A program made the position numbers and the translations under genes. A stretch of DNA of 64,000 nt from Hyphomonadaceae bacterium ML37 (GTDB taxonomy: Bacteria; Pseudomonadota; Alphaproteobacteria; Caulobacterales; Maricaulaceae), in the NCBI GenBank assembly GCA_027627685.1, contig CP091241.1, positions 62,001-126,000 on the forward strand. Reading direction: 5' to 3'. Of this stretch, positions 33,470 to 44,852 are shown piece by piece (within the stretch, counting starts at the first letter, position 1; the number at the start of each line of letters is the position of its first letter). Below the pieces are notes generated by a model. That model was not told the origin of the DNA. It did no database searches and was given only the letters and a program-made list of their open reading frames with translations.

Positions 33470-34927
33470 ATGACAGCGCCAGTTTCCATCACAGCGCGCC
33501 TGCGGCCAAGCCTTGCCGGCGCGCTGGTCACGATCGCCGCGCTCGCGCTGTCGGCCTGCGGCGCCACCACGCCCTCCAGCCAGATCCCCACCGGGCCGTC
33601 GCGCCCGGTGGTCGGCGATCCGCCCGAACCGGCGACGGCCGCGGCGGATATGAGCCAGCGCGTCTATACGCCCGCGCATTTGGCCGGCCGCGAACGCGAG
33701 CTGGTGCGGGTCGGCCTGCTTCTGCCCTTCGGGGCGCGCAATGCCGGCGCCCGCGCCGAGGCGTCCCACCTCCTGCGCGCCGCCGAGCTCGCCCTGTTCG
33801 ATCAGGGCGACGCCACCATGTTGCTGCTGCCCAAGGATACCGGCGGCACGGCGGAAGGCGGGCGCGAGGCGGCGGAATCGGCCGTGGCGGACGGCGCGGA
33901 CCTGATCATCGGACCCCTGTTCAGCGCCGCCGCAGACGCGGTGGGCGAGATCGCCCGCGCGGCGCGCATCCCGGTCATCGCGTTTTCCACCGACGCCGCG
34001 GTCGCCGGGGACGGGCTCTATCTGTTGAGCTTCCCGCCCGAGGAAGAAGTGCGCCGCGTGACGGAATATGCGCTCGATCAGGGCGCCACGCGCTTTGCCG
34101 CCATCACGCCGGACAGCGCCTATGGCCAGCTGGCGCGCGACACCTATGCGGCGACCCTTGGCGCGCGGCTGGGGTTTGATCCGCTGCCCGAAGTCTCGTC
34201 TGTGCAATTGCCCGTGCCGGACGGCGCGCCCGAAGGAACGGCGCCGCGCACGGTAGAGCGCAGCTTCCGCACCGGTCTGGTGGGCAGCGAGACCTATGAC
34301 GGCGGCGTGGATTCCATGACCCAGGCGGCGCGGCGCCTGGCGCGCCTTGGGGTGGAAACACTTGACCCGCGCGAGGCGGCGACCATGAACGGCGCCAACT
34401 GGCAGCCCTCGCCGGGCTCGCCTTTCCAGGTGGTGCTGCTGCCCGAAGGCGGCGACCGGCTGCGCATGCTGGCGCCGGTTCTGTTGTATGAAGATATCGA
34501 CCCGCTGCTGGTGAAATTCATCGGCACCGGCCTGTGGCGTGACGGCAGCCTGGCGCGCGAGCCCGCGCTGGCCCATGGCTGGTTCGCCAGCGCGGAGCCG
34601 GGCGCCCGGGGACGCTTCGAACAGGCCTATGAGGGCGTCTACCGCGACTCGCCCTCGCGCCTGGCGGGTCTGGCCTATGACGCGGTGGCGCTGGCCGCGA
34701 TGCTGGCGCGCGAGCCGGGACGCGGCGATGCGCAGCGCTTCATCGAGCAGCCGGGCGGGTTTTTTGGCGTGGACGGGCTGTTCCGCTTCCGCCCCGACGG
34801 CACGATCGAGCGGGCGCTGTCGGTTTACACCATCCAGAGCGGTCAGTTCCGGGTGATCTCGCCCGCGCCGGACCAGTTCGATGATGCGCCCCCGCCGCGC
34901 CGGATGGACCGCACCGGACCGAGCTGA
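33470..34927 (+). CDS. Penicillin-binding protein activator, LpoA-like lipoprotein
   Basis: Lipoprotein of 485 residues. The signal peptide ends in LSAC (about residue 27). The mature protein is a periplasmic-binding (type 1) fold: VGLLLPFGARNAGAR, ELALFDQG, ADLIIGPLFSAAADAVGEIAR, IPVIAFSTDAAVAGDGLYLLSF, and the distal lobe with YDAVALAAMLA. This fold is the C-terminal domain of LpoA, which activates PBP1A in E. coli; the alphaproteobacterial homologue role is inferred. Start MTAPVSITARLRPS is chosen, with the upstream in-frame extension lying antisense to yraN. Confidence 0.88.
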   Translation: MTAPVSITARLRPSLAGALVTIAALALSACGATTPSSQIPTGPSRPVVGDPPEPATAAADMSQRVYTPAHLAGRERELVRVGLLLPFGARNAGARAEASHLLRAAELALFDQGDATMLLLPKDTGGTAEGGREAAESAVADGADLIIGPLFSAAADAVGEIARAARIPVIAFSTDAAVAGDGLYLLSFPPEEEVRRVTEYALDQGATRFAAITPDSAYGQLARDTYAATLGARLGFDPLPEVSSVQLPVPDGAPEGTAPRTVERSFRTGLVGSETYDGGVDSMTQAARRLARLGVETLDPREAATMNGANWQPSPGSPFQVVLLPEGGDRLRMLAPVLLYEDIDPLLVKFIGTGLWRDGSLAREPALAHGWFASAEPGARGRFEQAYEGVYRDSPSRLAGLAYDAVALAAMLAREPGRGDAQRFIEQPGGFFGVDGLFRFRPDGTIERALSVYTIQSGQFRVISPAPDQFDDAPPPRRMDRTGPS

Positions 34928-36073
<1,146 letters not shown>

Positions 36074-36100
36074 GGGCGTCACTGAAATCAACCCGATCTG

Positions 36101-36218
36101 TCTTCCCGGGCGAGCGGAGCGAGACCCGGGATCCATCCCCCGAAACGCTCCGCCGCCGGAGCGGTGGAGATGCGCCGGGATGGCTCCCGGATATGGGCTG
36201 CGCCCATTCCGGGAAAAC
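36101..36218. repeat. Nested palindromic repeat, family R1 copy e
   Basis: It starts TCTTCCCGGGCG with an inner hairpin (GCGAGCGGAGCGAG), then ACCCGGGATCCATCC. The right half GGATGGCTCCCGG encloses a new hairpin (ATGGGCTGCGCCCAT) and ends CCGGGAAAAC. The two halves are inverted as in copies a, b and d; their small hairpins differ from copy to copy, whereas the flanking motifs are kept. Confidence 0.85.
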
Positions 36219-36229
36219 AAGGGGACGGG

Positions 36230-36919
36230 TCAGAAATCCAGATCCTGATAGCCGTCCAAGGGCGGCAGGCCGGGCAGGCGGTCGGCCAGGATGGCGCGGA
36301 AGGAGGGGCGGCATTTGATGCGCTGATACCACGCCTTGGCCGCCGGGTGCGACTCCCAGGACGCCTCGCCAATATAATCCACGCACGACAGATGCGCCGC
36401 CGCCGCGATATCGGCCAGCGAAAAGCGCGGCCCCGCCAGCCCCTCGCGCGCGTCCAGCAGGGCGTCGATATGGGCCAGATGCCAGCGCAACGCCTCGCGC
36501 CCGGCGCGGATATTCACCGGCTCCGGCGGCCCCAGCCCCTGCAGGCGCTTCTCGATCTTCTCGTGGAGCAGGAAGGCGTTCACTTCGGAATCAAAAATCG
36601 TGTCGAACCAGTCCATCAGCCGGCGCGCCTCGGCCCGCTCGACGGGACCGCCCGGCAGAAGCGCCGGGTCGGGGCTGACTTCTTCGAGATATTCCAGGAT
36701 CGGGCGGGCGCCGCAGGCGATTACGCGCACGCCTTTGTCGTCCGCCAGCTCCAGCACGGGCGGCAGGCCGGACGGATTGCGCGAGGCCAGCGGCCCGTCC
36801 GGGTCCCAGGGCGAGGCGTCCATCAGGTCAAAGGCGATTGATTTTTCCGCCAGCGCCAGACGCACCTGGCGCGAGCCGGGATCGAGCGCGAAATGATAGA
36901 GGCGCAGCCGTCCGGTCAC
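36230..36919 (-). CDS. fzlA: FzlA-like GST-fold protein (FtsZ-binding)
   Basis: Glutathione-S-transferase-fold protein of 229 residues. N-terminal thioredoxin-like part LRLYHFALDPGSRQVRLALAEKSIAFD, then W38 at the position I recall as functionally important in Caulobacter FzlA, and the C-terminal end LPGLPPLDGYQDLDF, matching the FzlA family. FzlA binds FtsZ and promotes constriction in alphaproteobacteria. The catalytic GSH residue is not evident. The start overlaps the dapB stop by four bases, so the two are coupled. A plain GST cannot be excluded without alignment. Confidence 0.78.
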   Translation of the reverse strand: MTGRLRLYHFALDPGSRQVRLALAEKSIAFDLMDASPWDPDGPLASRNPSGLPPVLELADDKGVRVIACGARPILEYLEEVSPDPALLPGGPVERAEARRLMDWFDTIFDSEVNAFLLHEKIEKRLQGLGPPEPVNIRAGREALRWHLAHIDALLDAREGLAGPRFSLADIAAAAHLSCVDYIGEASWESHPAAKAWYQRIKCRPSFRAILADRLPGLPPLDGYQDLDF

Positions 36920-37737
36920 GACGCCCCCAACACATCCTGCATGGAATAGAGCCCGGCGGGGCGGCCGCGCAGCCAGAGGGCGGCGGTCACGGCGCCGCGC
37001 GCGAAGATGAAACGGTCAAAGGCCCGGTGGCTCACGCTGATCTCCTCGAACGCGGCCAGAAAGCGCGCCTCATGCTCGCCCACCACGCCGCCGCCGCGCA
37101 CGGCGCTGAACCCGATCTGGCCGGCGGGACGCACGCCGCCTGTACGCGGCCGGCTGAAGGCGGCCGCTGCATCGAACTCCACGCCCCGGGCGCGCGCCGC
37201 CGCGCGTCCCAGCGACAGGGCGGTGCCCGACGGGGCGTCGGGTTTGGACCGGTGATGGGTCTCGGCAATTTCCAGATCGAACTCGCCCTCGGGCAAGAGC
37301 CGCGCCGCCTGCGCCACCAGGCGCTCCAGCACGGCCACGCCCAGGGAGAAATTACTCGCCTGCAGCACCGGGATCGAGCGCGCTGCGGCTTCGACGGCCT
37401 GTTGCTGCTCGCCTGAAAGCCCCGTGACGCCGGTGACCAGGCCCGGCCCGCCGGCGGCGGCGAGGCGTTCAGCCATGGCGGCGGTGAAGGCGGGCTGGCT
37501 GGAATCGATCACCATATCGGCGCCGGCGCAGGCCGCTTCCAGCGACACGCCGGCTTCCAGCCCGATATAGCCGCGCCCGGCGATCTCGCCGGCGTCCGCG
37601 CCGAGGTGAACGGAATCGGCGCTGACCAGTGCACCGGTCAGCGCGGTATCGAGGCGGCGCAGCAGCTCATGGGCGATGGTCCGGCCCAGCCGGCCCGACA
37701 CCCCGGCGACGCAGACTTTCAATGGCGTATCAGACAT
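36916..37737 (-). CDS. dapB: 4-hydroxy-tetrahydrodipicolinate reductase
   Basis: Lysine/diaminopimelate pathway enzyme of 273 residues. Rossmann motif [13 protein letters not shown] (about 10-22), [10 protein letters not shown], the catalytic segment [19 protein letters not shown] with the conserved His pair and Lys, and [22 protein letters not shown]. DapB reduces the cyclic intermediate with NAD(P)H for peptidoglycan and lysine synthesis. It overlaps fzlA by 4 bp, linking wall precursor supply with a division protein in one transcript. Next upstream is dnaJ. Confidence 0.96.
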   Translation of the reverse strand: MSDTPLKVCVAGVSGRLGRTIAHELLRRLDTALTGALVSADSVHLGADAGEIAGRGYIGLEAGVSLEAACAGADMVIDSSQPAFTAAMAERLAAAGGPGLVTGVTGLSGEQQQAVEAAARSIPVLQASNFSLGVAVLERLVAQAARLLPEGEFDLEIAETHHRSKPDAPSGTALSLGRAAARARGVEFDAAAAFSRPRTGGVRPAGQIGFSAVRGGGVVGEHEARFLAAFEEISVSHRAFDRFIFARGAVTAALWLRGRPAGLYSMQDVLGAS

Positions 37738-37817
37738 GGCGGCCCTCTTTGGTCCAGAGCGCGTTCATGCGCCGATACGGTGAAGAAACCGTATCCCGTC
37801 CGGCCTCACGTGCTGCC

Positions 37818-39008
37818 TCACGCCCCCGGGCGCGGCCCGTCCGGGTGATCGTCGCCGCGCACTTCGTCCCAGAAGCGGCGGACCTTGCGGAAGAAGCCGT
37901 CGCTTTCGGGATTGCAGCCTTCGCCGGAAATGTCGCAGAACTCCCGCAGGATTTCCTTCTGGCGTTCGGTGAGCTTGCGCGGGGTCTCGACAAACACTTC
38001 CACATACATGTCGCCGCGCGCGCCGCCGCCATTGAGGCGCACCATGCCCTTCTGTTTCAGGCGCATGCGCTCGCCGGTCTGGGCGCCTTCGGGAATTTTG
38101 ATCTGCACCTTGCCGCCATCAATGGTGGGCGCATCGATCGTGCCGCCCAGCGCCGCCGTGACCATGGGCACAGCCGCGCGGCAATAGAGATTGGGTCCGT
38201 CGCGCTCGAAAATATCGTGGGGGCGCACCGAGACGAAGATGTAGAGATCGCCGCGCGGCCCGCCCTGGGATCCCGCCTCGCCCTCGCCGGACAGGCGGAT
38301 GCGCATGCCGTCCTCCACGCCCGCCGGGATCTGGACGCGCAGATCGCGCATCTGGCGCACGCGGCCCGCGCCGTCGCAGGCCTGGCAGGGCGATTCCACA
38401 TAGGCGCCGCGCCCGCCGCAGGTGGGGCAGGTCTGCTCCATGGTGAAGAAGCCCTGGGTGCGCCGGATACGGCCCGTGCCGGAGCAGGTCTCGCAATTGG
38501 TGACGCCGGTGCCGGGCTCGGCGCCCGATCCCTCGCAGCGCTCGCAGGTCACGGTGGTGGGCACGCGGATCATGGCGTCCTTGCCGTGGAAGGAGTCCTC
38601 CAGCGTGATTTCCATGTCATAGCGCAGGTCCGAGCCGCGCGCGGGACCGCCGCGCCGCGCCCCGCCACCGCCGCCGCGGCGGCCCATGCCGAAGGCGTCG
38701 CCGAACACCTGCTCGAAGATATCGGCAAAATCCGCCGCCGACCCGGCGCCGGCGCCGAAGGGCCCGCGTCCGCCGCCGCCATTCTGGAAGGCGGCATGGC
38801 CCATGCGGTCATAGGCGGCGCGCTTGTCGGCGTCGGACAGGACGGCATAGGCCTCGCCGACTTCCTTGAACTTGGCTTCGGCCTCGGGATTGCCGGGGTT
38901 CTGGTCGGGGTGATGCTGCATGGCCAGCTTGCGATAGGCGCTCTTGATCGCCTTGGCATCGGCATCCCGGGCCACGCCCAGAACCTCGTAATAATCACGC
39001 TTGCTCAT
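37818..39008 (-). CDS. dnaJ: Chaperone protein DnaJ
   Basis: Hsp40 co-chaperone of DnaK, 396 residues. J domain with the HPD motif (MQHHPDQNP, about 31-39), a Gly-rich region with a GRGGGGG-type stretch, and four zinc-finger CxxCxGxG repeats: [32 protein letters not shown]. The substrate-binding C-terminal domain follows ([15 protein letters not shown]). It lies 86 bp downstream of dnaK, a conserved operon. A GC-rich hairpin separates the two (39043-39072). Confidence 0.98.
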   Translation of the reverse strand: MSKRDYYEVLGVARDADAKAIKSAYRKLAMQHHPDQNPGNPEAEAKFKEVGEAYAVLSDADKRAAYDRMGHAAFQNGGGGRGPFGAGAGSAADFADIFEQVFGDAFGMGRRGGGGGARRGGPARGSDLRYDMEITLEDSFHGKDAMIRVPTTVTCERCEGSGAEPGTGVTNCETCSGTGRIRRTQGFFTMEQTCPTCGGRGAYVESPCQACDGAGRVRQMRDLRVQIPAGVEDGMRIRLSGEGEAGSQGGPRGDLYIFVSVRPHDIFERDGPNLYCRAAVPMVTAALGGTIDAPTIDGGKVQIKIPEGAQTGERMRLKQKGMVRLNGGGARGDMYVEVFVETPRKLTERQKEILREFCDISGEGCNPESDGFFRKVRRFWDEVRGDDHPDGPRPGA

Positions 39009-39042
39009 AAATCCGTCCGCTCAAACCGGCGACTGAAAGGGT

Positions 39043-39072
39043 GCGGCCCCGCCCCAGAAGGGACGGGGCCGC
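39043..39072 (-). terminator. Hairpin between dnaK and dnaJ (attenuator-like)
   Basis: Perfect 9-bp arms GCGGCCCCG (39043-39051) and CGGGGCCGC (39064-39072) in the dnaK-dnaJ spacer. No T-run follows on the minus strand, only a short pyrimidine stretch, so it should reduce read-through or stabilise the upstream transcript and not fully terminate. This would lower DnaJ relative to DnaK. Confidence 0.55.
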
Positions 39073-39094
39073 GTTCCTCGGCTCGATACCGCGC

Positions 39095-41011
<1,917 letters not shown>

Positions 41012-41055
41012 CGCGTGCGTATCTCCTGATTGTTGCGGCGGGGTGGCGCCGGTTA

Positions 41056-41076
41056 CGAGAGCCCGAAGCGCTCTCG
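41056..41076 (-). promoter_or_regulatory. Hairpin in the dnaK leader
   Basis: Arms CGAGAGC (41056-41062) and GCTCTCG (41070-41076), a perfect 7-bp stem with a 7-base loop, 45-65 bases before the dnaK start on the minus strand. It lies in the probable 5' untranslated leader; a role in message stability or temperature control is possible but unproven. Confidence 0.35.
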
Positions 41077-41168
41077 GCCGGCCGGGAGCCACCCCCCGGT
41101 TGGGCTCGCGTTTGGTGTTACAGCGCCTGAGCTCACAGTGGTGTGATACCCATGCGCGTCATGCGGCG

Positions 41169-41197
41169 ATTTAGGGAGGCGCGGCGGTGGGCGCAAG
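41169..41197 (-). promoter_or_regulatory. Possible heat-shock (RpoH-type) promoter of dnaK
   Basis: On the minus strand a CTTGCG (41192-41197) is followed after 15 bases by CCCTAAAT (41176-41169). This loosely resembles the alphaproteobacterial sigma-32 consensus (CTTGAA and CCCCATNT). It lies about 160 bp upstream of dnaK. The match is weak and the call is tentative. Confidence 0.3.
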
Positions 41198-41304
41198 GGC
41201 GCAGGCGTGATTCGGCGTCGCCAGCACACAGGCGCGCTTGCCGCAGGGCGCGCGGCGGGCGAGCATGCCGACTGTCCTCCAGACACCGCGCTGATCGGAA
41301 CGTC

Positions 41305-41955
41305 ATGGTTTCCGCCACCACGCCCCGCCCCCGCCAGCCCTTCACCGCGCCAGAGGGCTTTCGCGTCCTGCCCGGCTGGTTCAGCCCGGACGCCCAGCGT
41401 GCTTTGATCGACGCCGTAGGCGCCATCGAGGCGCAGGCCCCCTTCTACCAGCCGTGCATGCCGCGCACCGGCGCGCCTTTGAGCGTGACCATGACCAATT
41501 GCGGGCCGCTGGGCTGGGTGACCGACAAGGATCGCGGTTATCGCTATGAGCCGGCCCATCCGGTGACGGGCCGGCCCTGGCCGGCGATGCCCGAGGCTTT
41601 GCTGGCGCTGTGGGAGGCGGTGTCGGGCTGGCCGCAGCCGCCGCAGGCCTGCCTGATCAATTTCTATCGCGAGACGAGCCGCATGGGTCTGCATGTGGAC
41701 GCCGATGAATCGGCGCGCGACGCGCCGGTGGTCTCGGTCTCTCTGGGCGATCCCGCCCGCTTCCGGATCGGCGGGCCACAGCGCGGGGATCCCTCGGGAT
41801 CGTTGAAGCTTGGTTCAGGCGATGTGGTGGTGCTCAGCGGTCCGGCGCGGCGCTGTTTTCATGGCGTGGACCGCATTTATCCCGGCGCCTCGCGCCTGCT
41901 GCCCGACGCCTGGCGGCCGGGGCGGATCAATCTCACCCTGCGCCGCGTGAATTGA
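41305..41955 (+). CDS. alkB: AlkB-family alkylated DNA repair dioxygenase
   Basis: Fe(II)/2-oxoglutarate dioxygenase of 216 residues that oxidatively removes N-alkyl groups from nucleic-acid bases. The metal and substrate motifs are in place: CLINFYRETSRMGLHVDADE (His-x-Asp), CFHGVDRIYPG (distal His) and the C-terminal GRINLTLRRVN with the Arg that binds 2-oxoglutarate. NCGPLGWV and YRYEPAHPVTGRPWPAMP form the substrate lid region. Start ATG 41305 (MVSATTPRPRQPF). It stands alone, divergent from dnaK, with no visible Ada site. Confidence 0.94.
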   Translation: MVSATTPRPRQPFTAPEGFRVLPGWFSPDAQRALIDAVGAIEAQAPFYQPCMPRTGAPLSVTMTNCGPLGWVTDKDRGYRYEPAHPVTGRPWPAMPEALLALWEAVSGWPQPPQACLINFYRETSRMGLHVDADESARDAPVVSVSLGDPARFRIGGPQRGDPSGSLKLGSGDVVVLSGPARRCFHGVDRIYPGASRLLPDAWRPGRINLTLRRVN

Positions 41956-42101
41956 GGCCCGGGGAACCGATCGCCTGTGGAAACATTGAATAGGCTGATC
42001 TCGTTCAGCCTCAATTCAGCCTTCCGAGTGCTACAGTGTGAGACACAGGCCGGGCGCATCCGGTCGAGCCAGACAACCATTCAATGGAAAGGGTCCACAT
42101 C

Positions 42102-42470
42102 ATGATCCGCACATTTGCTCTCGCCGTCATCGCCCCCTTCGCCCTCGCCGCCTGCGCCACCACGTCCCCGGCTGTGGGCGGCGCAGCGGCCGGCGCCGCG
42201 GCCGGCGCCGTCGGCGGCGCCATCATCGGCAATAACACCGGCAGCGGCGACGCGCGCACCGGCGCCATCATCGGCGGCATTGGCGGCGCTTTGGCCGGCG
42301 CAGCCATCGCCTGCAACCGCGCGGGCGGCTGCCGTCACAACCCGAACAATAACCGCCATTCCGAGCTGTATTACGACCAGTATTCGGGCCGCTACTGGTA
42401 CGAAGACTACGAGACCGGCGCGACCTACTGGCAGAACGGCGAGCCGCGCACCGCGCCGCGCCGCCGCTAG
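42102..42470 (+). CDS. Glycine-zipper lipoprotein
   Basis: Lipoprotein of 122 residues. Signal peptide MIRTFALAVIAPFALAAC with lipobox LAAC (Cys 18). A Gly/Ala-rich hydrophobic hairpin with repeated GxxxG spacing (about 27-76; AAAGAVGGAIIGN and IIGGIGGALAGAAI) is typical of glycine-zipper 2TM proteins that sit in the outer membrane. A Tyr/Trp-rich C-terminal segment (YYDQYSGRYWYEDYETGATYW) follows. Function is unknown, related to RcnB or YMGG/SlyB-like surface proteins only by layout. A strong terminator follows. Confidence 0.82.
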   Translation: MIRTFALAVIAPFALAACATTSPAVGGAAAGAAAGAVGGAIIGNNTGSGDARTGAIIGGIGGALAGAAIACNRAGGCRHNPNNNRHSELYYDQYSGRYWYEDYETGATYWQNGEPRTAPRRR

Positions 42471-42494
42471 GCTTTAGGGTCAGGCTGAACAGGA

Positions 42495-42525
42495 AAGGGC
42501 GGCCCATCCGGGCCGCCCTTTTTAT
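42495..42525. terminator. Bidirectional intrinsic terminator
   Basis: Perfect 11-bp stem AAGGGCGGCCC (42495-42505) with GGGCCGCCCTT (42510-42520), 4-base loop, followed by TTTTT on the plus strand. It sits between the glycine-zipper gene and the convergent small secreted protein gene and ends the former transcript, and possibly the latter. Confidence 0.9.
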
Positions 42526-42545
42526 TGCAACCGGTATGGGCCGGC

Positions 42546-42872
42546 CTATTCGGTCAGCGTGTATTCTGCCAGCTCGCAGATATCGACGCCGAAATCTTCC
42601 ACGACATCGCCATCTTCAAAGACGAAGCGGAAATCGTAGACGCACTGGTCGCTGCCATCGGCGATGGTCACGCTGGCGCTCTCGCCGGCGCCCAGGACGC
42701 CGTTGCCGAGCAGGTCGCCGCCCCACTCATTGTCATTGGCGGGCGAGGTGTAGAACTCGGTGACCACATACGATGTCTCGTTGTGGAGCGCGTAGTTGAT
42801 GTCCTCGGCATAGGCGGGCGCGAGAACGAGGCAGGCAGATGCGAACACGCCGGCAGCGATGCGGGTGAACAT
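42546..42872 (-). CDS. Small secreted hypothetical protein
   Basis: Protein of 108 residues with a clear signal peptide (MFTRIAAGVFASACLVLAPAYA, cleavage after about 22). The mature 86 residues are acidic, with a beta-rich pattern (NETSYVVTEFYTSPANDNEWGGDLLG, SVTIADGSDQCVYDFRFVFEDGD) and two Cys (about 77 and 99) that could form a disulfide. I know similar short proteins in alphaproteobacteria, often mislabelled, with no proven function. It ends close to the terminator at 42495-42525. Confidence 0.8.
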   Translation of the reverse strand: MFTRIAAGVFASACLVLAPAYAEDINYALHNETSYVVTEFYTSPANDNEWGGDLLGNGVLGAGESASVTIADGSDQCVYDFRFVFEDGDVVEDFGVDICELAEYTLTE

Positions 42873-42993
42873 GGGGATAATCTCCTGAAAACCGCACGCG
42901 CGATAAGCCGCGGGGCGGCGCGTGAATCCTTACGCCCGGCGGGTCATTCCGGCAATCGGTATTGACGCGCGGACAGGGCCCGGACGCAGGATT

Positions 42994-43665
42994 TCAGGCC
43001 TCGACGTCCAGACCGCTGCCCGGCTTTGCGGCGCCGTTATTGGCTTGCGGCTTGGCCGCCGCGCTGTCGGGCCCCGCGCCGTCAGCCGGGCCTGCGCTGA
43101 CCACCACCATGGCGGCGCGCAAGGTGCGCTCGCCGATCACGTAGCCCGGCTGCATCACATGAGCGATTGAGCCCTTGGGCTGGGGGGCGGGGACTTGTGC
43201 GGCGGCCTGATGGCGGTTGGGGTCGAGCGGATCGCCGGGCGCGGGCGACAGCTTCTTCACTCCGTGACGCTCCAGCGTGGCGGCCAGGCGGCGTTCGGTC
43301 AGCTCCACGCCTTCCAGGAGATTGGCCAGCGCCGGCCCGGCCGAGGCGCGCGCCTCGTCGCTGACGGCGGCCAGCGCACGGGCCAGGTTGTCGGCCACGT
43401 CCAGCATGTCGCGCGCAAAGCCGGTGACGGCATAGTCGCGCGCATCCTTCACATCGCGCTGGGCGCGCTTGCGGGTATTTTCCTGTTCGGCCAGGGCGCG
43501 CAGGAGCTGATCGCGCAGGCCCTCGATCACCGCTTCGGGCGATATCTGGGCGTCCGCTTCGGTGCGGGACTCATCAGCCTCGGCCTGAGCCGCGTCAAAT
43601 TCGGCCTGCGCGGCCTCATTGAGGCGCGCGTCGTCGTCGGAATGGGTCTGGTCTTTATCGGTCAT
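42994..43665 (-). CDS. grpE: Nucleotide exchange factor GrpE
   Basis: DnaK nucleotide exchange factor of 223 residues. An acidic N-terminus is followed by the long dimer helix (IEGLRDQLLRALAEQENTRKRAQRDVKDARDYAV) and the beta domain (KGSIAHVMQPGYVIGERTLRAAMVVVS). The C-terminus carries an additional Ala/Pro/Asn-rich tail of about 30 residues. It lies 45 bp downstream of hrcA in the usual operon. The start MTDKDQTHSDDD is unambiguous. Confidence 0.96.
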   Translation of the reverse strand: MTDKDQTHSDDDARLNEAAQAEFDAAQAEADESRTEADAQISPEAVIEGLRDQLLRALAEQENTRKRAQRDVKDARDYAVTGFARDMLDVADNLARALAAVSDEARASAGPALANLLEGVELTERRLAATLERHGVKKLSPAPGDPLDPNRHQAAAQVPAPQPKGSIAHVMQPGYVIGERTLRAAMVVVSAGPADGAGPDSAAAKPQANNGAAKPGSGLDVEA

Positions 43666-43710
43666 GGGTCAGGTCTTCACGTCAGCTTGGATCAAGGTCA
43701 AGGTTTCGCC

Positions 43711-44778
43711 TCAGCGCGCGCCGAGCAGCCGGCCGACCACCTGGGCGGTGTAGTCGACCAGCGGAATCACCCGCGCGTAATTGAGCCGGGTGGGGCCGAT
43801 GACGCCGATGGCGCCAATGATGCGGTTATCGCTGTTGCGGTAGGGCGAGACGATCACGCTGGAGCCGGACAGAGAGAACAGCGGGTTCTCCGAGCCGATG
43901 AACAGGCGCACCCCCTGGCCGGCGCGGGCCTCGTCCAGCAGGGCCAGAAGGCCTTCCTTGCGCTCGATATCATCAAACAGCATGCGGATGCGTTCGATAT
44001 CCTCCACCGCCTGGACCGATTCCAGCAGGCGCGCCTGGCCGCGCACGATGAGCTGGCGGGTCTCCGGCCCGGTCCAGTCGGCCACACCCTGACGCACCAG
44101 CTCGGACGCGGCCTCATCCAGCTGGGCGCGGCGTTCGGCGATTTCGGTCTGGATCTCGCTCAGCGCCTGGGCCAGCGTGCGGCCGCGCAGACGCGCCGAC
44201 AGGAAATTGCCCGCCTCGATCAGCGCCGCCGGCGGCATGCCCACCGGGGCGCGCATCAGCCGGTTCTCCACCGAGCCATTTTCGCTGACCAGCACGGCCA
44301 GCACCTCGCCGGGGGAGAGGGCGACGAATTCCACGTGCCGCAGGGCGGCTTCACTGGCCGTGGCCGCCACCAGCCCGGCGCCGCCCGCCAGCCCTGACAA
44401 CAGGGTGGAGGCTTCGCTGAGCACGTCCTCGGTGCGCCGGCCGACGGCGGCTACCCGGTCGTCAATCTCCTTGCGGTCATCGGAGTCGAGATCGCCGATC
44501 TGCAGGAGGCCATCCACGAACAGGCGCAGGCCCGCATGGGTGGGCATGCGCCCGGCCGAGGTGTGAGGCGCCGACAGGAGCCCGGCGCTGGCCAGATCGG
44601 CCAGCGTGTTGCGGATCGAGGCCGGCGACAGGTTCAGGGCCGAGCGCTTGGACAAGGTGCGCGAGCCTACCGGCTCCCCGGTGTCCAGATACGCCTCGAC
44701 CAGCTCGCGGAAAATATCACGCGAGCGGGCGTCGAGCTCGGCCAGAGACGTGGTGTGGGTGGGAGGAAACCCGGTCAT
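43711..44778 (-). CDS. hrcA: Heat-inducible transcription repressor HrcA
   Basis: Repressor of the CIRCE regulon, 355 residues. N-terminal winged helix (ELDARSRDIFRELVEAYLDTGEPVGSRTLSKR, LSPASIRNTLADLASAGLLSAPHTSAGRMPTHAGLRLFVDGL) and C-terminal GAF-like domain with the terminal SGSSVIVSPYRNSDNRIIGAIGVIGPTRLNYARVIPLVDY. No CIRCE element (TTAGCACTC-N9-GAGTGCTAA) was seen in this window, so its targets (groESL) are elsewhere. Start MTGFPPTHTTSLAE; an ATG nine bases upstream is possible. Confidence 0.96.
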   Translation of the reverse strand: MTGFPPTHTTSLAELDARSRDIFRELVEAYLDTGEPVGSRTLSKRSALNLSPASIRNTLADLASAGLLSAPHTSAGRMPTHAGLRLFVDGLLQIGDLDSDDRKEIDDRVAAVGRRTEDVLSEASTLLSGLAGGAGLVAATASEAALRHVEFVALSPGEVLAVLVSENGSVENRLMRAPVGMPPAALIEAGNFLSARLRGRTLAQALSEIQTEIAERRAQLDEAASELVRQGVADWTGPETRQLIVRGQARLLESVQAVEDIERIRMLFDDIERKEGLLALLDEARAGQGVRLFIGSENPLFSLSGSSVIVSPYRNSDNRIIGAIGVIGPTRLNYARVIPLVDYTAQVVGRLLGAR

Positions 44779-44852
44779 GGCTCTCAATTAGGCATGATGG
44801 CGGTCAGGCGCAATCGCCTGGACAAGCCCCGCCTGAGCGGCGCCCGCTGGCG

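Noticed and set aside
42994-44778. CIRCE element in front of hrcA or dnaK
   Set aside because: No TTAGCACTC-N9-GAGTGCTAA is visible at either operon; in alphaproteobacteria it usually lies before groESL.
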